Assembly: GCA_018672145.1 (NCBI GenBank)
Contig: JABHGH010000039.1
Span: forward strand, 1 to 14,401
Reading direction: 5' to 3'
From: Flavobacteriaceae bacterium
GTDB lineage: Bacteria > Bacteroidota > Bacteroidia > Flavobacteriales > Flavobacteriaceae
Length of the DNA stretch: 14,401 bases
In this document: in pieces, positions 12,212 through 14,401 of the stretch
Layout: every line of letters starts with the position of its first letter
Position numbering within the stretch: position 1 is the first letter of the stretch
Program-made: the position numbers and the translations under genes
Notes under the pieces: model-generated
What the model saw: the letters and a program-made list of their open reading frames with translations, nothing else
What the model was told of the DNA's origin: nothing
Databases searched by the model: none

Positions 12212-14401
12212 TTAATCAACGGTTAGGTTTTTGAAAATGAGTGCATCGCGTAAAGCGGACGTCAAATCTACAAAATTTTTGTTTTTAGACAATTCCGAAA
12301 TGTTTTTAAGGAGGTAGTTGCGATAATCCGTTGCTTGCTCTTCTGAGGTAAAGCGCTGAATCACTAGAAATTCCGTGTTGCGATCATAAATATCAATCGT
12401 TGCTCTTACGCTACTTTGGAGTCCTTGTTGCATAATTATCTCTGCAACTCTTTTTTGGAGGTTTTGTGTCAACTCATGATCCGCTCTATCAAAAACAAAG
12501 TAAACCAAATAGCGTTCACCTTCCTTTTCTTCCTTTGGCTTCAAGTCTCTGACTTCAAGCAATCGCCTACTTGCTTCTTCCCCCGCTTTTTGGTTAGGGA
12601 ATGCCAACGCAACTTCCGAAAGTGCTCTTTCGTATGCCGTAATTCCGTCTAACCTACCAATCGCGTGGGCGCGCAACAACGAAAAGCGAGAGCGTAAATT
12701 TTCATCTTGTAAGGATAATATTGCGTCAAAAGATTGGTCAATTACTTCCTCAAACGCCTGTGCTTTAAAGCGCTCTTCGAGCAAAGTGTAGCGTTCTTCA
12801 AAACGAGCTAATGCACCCTCCGCCGCTTCTGGGTTTTGAAGGATTGCTGCATATTGAGAGTTCGGATATTCAGAGATGATTTGATTTTTATACGTCAATG
12901 CTTTTGCGCCACCTGTTTCCTCTTCAATCTGATATAAATGATATAAAGAAGGGAGGGTATAGTCGGAATCAAACGACAACAGTGTCAATAAACGATCTTT
13001 GGCTTGCAGATAAGCCGCAAACTGTTCTTTATAGGCAAGTCCCGCATCAAAGTAGGCTGTATTGCGTACTTGAACCAAGCTGTCTCTCGCTTCAGGTGGC
13101 GGTATTTGATTGATATAGGTTTCCAGCATATAGCGTGGGTCAACTTCTACTGCTTTCTCTATCTTTTGCTCTGTTTCTGTCGCCGTGTCTACTATTGTTT
13201 CTGTCGCGGCTTGCTGATTGGCATATCGCCAGTTGTCCGTTTTTGAGATATTCCCCCAAATGCGGAAAAACTCACTTTCTCCTCGTGAGCGCATTGCACT
13301 GTTATAGAAATAAAATTCACTGTCAAAAAAGGAGGTGTTCGCCGTTGACTGCTGTTGTTTTTGTTGTTGTTGTTGTTTTTGAAGTGAATCTGCCACTTTG
13401 AGGTCTGCGATATACCTTGTGAAAATGCTTGCTTGCTCTTCTGGCGTTTTCGTCATTAGCGCTAGTAAACTGTCTGACGTTTGTCGGTTTGTCTCGTACT
13501 TAATGATGTCGTTCAGCTTGTTGCGTTTTCGTGTGATTTTACGGAATCTTCGTGTTTTAGGCTCAAGGACGTTTAGTGTGCTATCGAGATATGCTCCTGC
13601 AGTAACAAATTGATTTTCATCAAAAAACACCTCTCCCATCGTTTCGTAAGCCAGTCCTTTAAGCATTTTGTCTTTGGTGTTGGTGCGCAAACTCGCATTG
13701 ATCAGGTTCTTTCCGGCAATCGTGTCAAAATGAGAAAGCGAATATGAGGCATGGCTAAAGTGTATTTTATCTAAATACTTCTTGTTTTCTTCGTTTTTGG
13801 TCAGTTTTTTATACGCCTTTTGGGTGCTTTCCAAATCAAGTTGGTTCGTGTTTAGCTGGTTCAATTTTGCATGTATCCAAAAAATACGGGGAATACGGCG
13901 ATTGAGGTTGATCACACTCTGGTAAGCCAACGCAGCGGAATCTTTATGTTCCAAATTGTCGTGAAGCTGACCCAACAAATAATAATAACGAGCTTGCAAG
14001 GCTTTGTCTTTAACGCCTGCGGCAGCATTATAAAGTGGTTTTGTTGCTTTTTCAGGTTGGTTCAGCGCAATATATGCCTTGGCCAAATGAGCAGACACCT
14101 CTACATACTCGGTTACTGTGAGTTCGTTCTGGTCTATTAACTCCAAAAAAATTGCCGCTGCACGCTGCTCTTGAAGAAGTTGTAAAAACACTTTTGCTTT
14201 CCAAATTTGGGCATTCCGACGACTATTTGCATTCGGAAGTTGGTCAATCACATAATTGAAGGCATCCAAAGCTTGTAGATATCGGCCATTGTAGAATCGT
14301 GCCTTTCCCAAGAGCATATAGGCCTCATCAATTTGCGTGTTGCGTTGTTGGTCGCCAATGAGCATGCTGTGTTTTTGCACGGCGATCACCGCTTTTTCTT
14401 C
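12212..14401 (-). CDS. porW: PorW/SprE-like TPR lipoprotein of the type IX secretion and gliding machinery (5' end outside window)
   Basis: The reading frame is open to the window edge, so this is the C-terminal part (729 codons visible; the family is about 870 residues). PorW (SprE in Flavobacterium) is an outer-membrane-associated lipoprotein needed for type IX secretion and, in gliders, motility. What is visible begins with TPR-type helix pairs (for example DEAYMLLGKARFYNGRYLQA and KAYIALNQPEKATKPLYNAA). After these comes a Gln/Lys-rich tract (13349-13381), then the SEFYFYNSAMRSRGESEFFRIWG segment typical of this family, more helical repeats, and a C-terminal beta/alpha domain (RYLVYFVFDRADHEL to the end). 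The lipoprotein signal would lie beyond the window. It is followed after 5 bp by the bactofilin. The call is from remembered family sequence and is strong. Confidence 0.88.
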   Translation of the reverse strand, partial: EEKAVIAVQKHSMLIGDQQRNTQIDEAYMLLGKARFYNGRYLQALDAFNYVIDQLPNANSRRNAQIWKAKVFLQLLQEQRAAAIFLELIDQNELTVTEYVEVSAHLAKAYIALNQPEKATKPLYNAAAGVKDKALQARYYYLLGQLHDNLEHKDSAALAYQSVINLNRRIPRIFWIHAKLNQLNTNQLDLESTQKAYKKLTKNEENKKYLDKIHFSHASYSLSHFDTIAGKNLINASLRTNTKDKMLKGLAYETMGEVFFDENQFVTAGAYLDSTLNVLEPKTRRFRKITRKRNKLNDIIKYETNRQTSDSLLALMTKTPEEQASIFTRYIADLKVADSLQKQQQQQKQQQSTANTSFFDSEFYFYNSAMRSRGESEFFRIWGNISKTDNWRYANQQAATETIVDTATETEQKIEKAVEVDPRYMLETYINQIPPPEARDSLVQVRNTAYFDAGLAYKEQFAAYLQAKDRLLTLLSFDSDYTLPSLYHLYQIEEETGGAKALTYKNQIISEYPNSQYAAILQNPEAAEGALARFEERYTLLEERFKAQAFEEVIDQSFDAILSLQDENLRSRFSLLRAHAIGRLDGITAYERALSEVALAFPNQKAGEEASRRLLEVRDLKPKEEKEGERYLVYFVFDRADHELTQNLQKRVAEIIMQQGLQSSVRATIDIYDRNTEFLVIQRFTSEEQATDYRNYLLKNISELSKNKNFVDLTSALRDALIFKNLTVD
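13349..13381 (-). repeat. Glutamine-codon tandem tract inside porW
   Basis: Eleven consecutive codons encode QKQQQQQKQQQ, with five CAA codons in a row (13361-13375). The tract separates the N-terminal TPR region from the conserved SEFYFYN segment and probably forms a flexible linker. As the unit is three bases, slippage would change linker length without breaking the frame. Confidence 0.85.

Overview
The window is a gene-dense stretch, with no gap over about 75 bp, from a member of the Bacteroidota, most likely class Flavobacteriia. All recognised genes lie on the minus strand, so transcription runs from high to low coordinates. The phylum call rests on several observations. There is a PorW/SprE-type component of the type IX secretion system. 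The ATP synthase a subunit carries the extra N-terminal exported domain typical of this phylum. The ATP synthase cluster lacks atpD and atpC. The putative promoters fit the Bacteroidota pattern (TTG, 17-23 nt, TAnnTTTG) rather than the E. coli one, and classic Shine-Dalgarno sequences are rare.

In transcription order, the first block (14401-11220) holds the 3' part of porW/sprE (cut by the window edge), a bactofilin, AtpZ, and a four-helix membrane protein that resembles the flavobacterial DUF6168 family. Gaps here are 5 bp, then overlaps of 29 and 4 bp, so the four genes look translationally coupled. The second block (11147-6270) is the F-type ATP synthase cluster atpB-atpE-atpF-atpH-atpA-atpG. 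It is preceded by a 72-bp gap with a full match to the -7 element. The catalytic beta subunit (atpD) and epsilon (atpC) are not here and must be encoded elsewhere.

The third block (6235-41) is an envelope module: a small unassigned lipoprotein, a lipid-linked sugar flippase, dUTPase (dut), a sugar-phosphate nucleotidyltransferase with a left-handed beta-helix tail, a DUF4292-like lipoprotein, an EnvC-like murein hydrolase activator with a degenerate LytM domain, and an S1/P1-family exported nuclease. The stretch from flippase to EnvC is packed with 4-20 bp overlaps or 4-5 bp gaps. The nuclease probably has its own promoter in the 39-bp gap before it.

The region is mostly conserved housekeeping and envelope biology. 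I found no mobile element, CRISPR array, tRNA, rRNA or clear intrinsic terminator, and no convincing undescribed system. The points most worth a second look are the coupled AtpZ/four-helix pair between cytoskeletal and ATP synthase genes, the His/Glu exchange in AtpB, the inactive LytM site of the EnvC homologue, the uncharacterised lipoprotein after atpG, and several start-codon corrections (dut, atpF, lipoprotein; a TTG start for the flippase).
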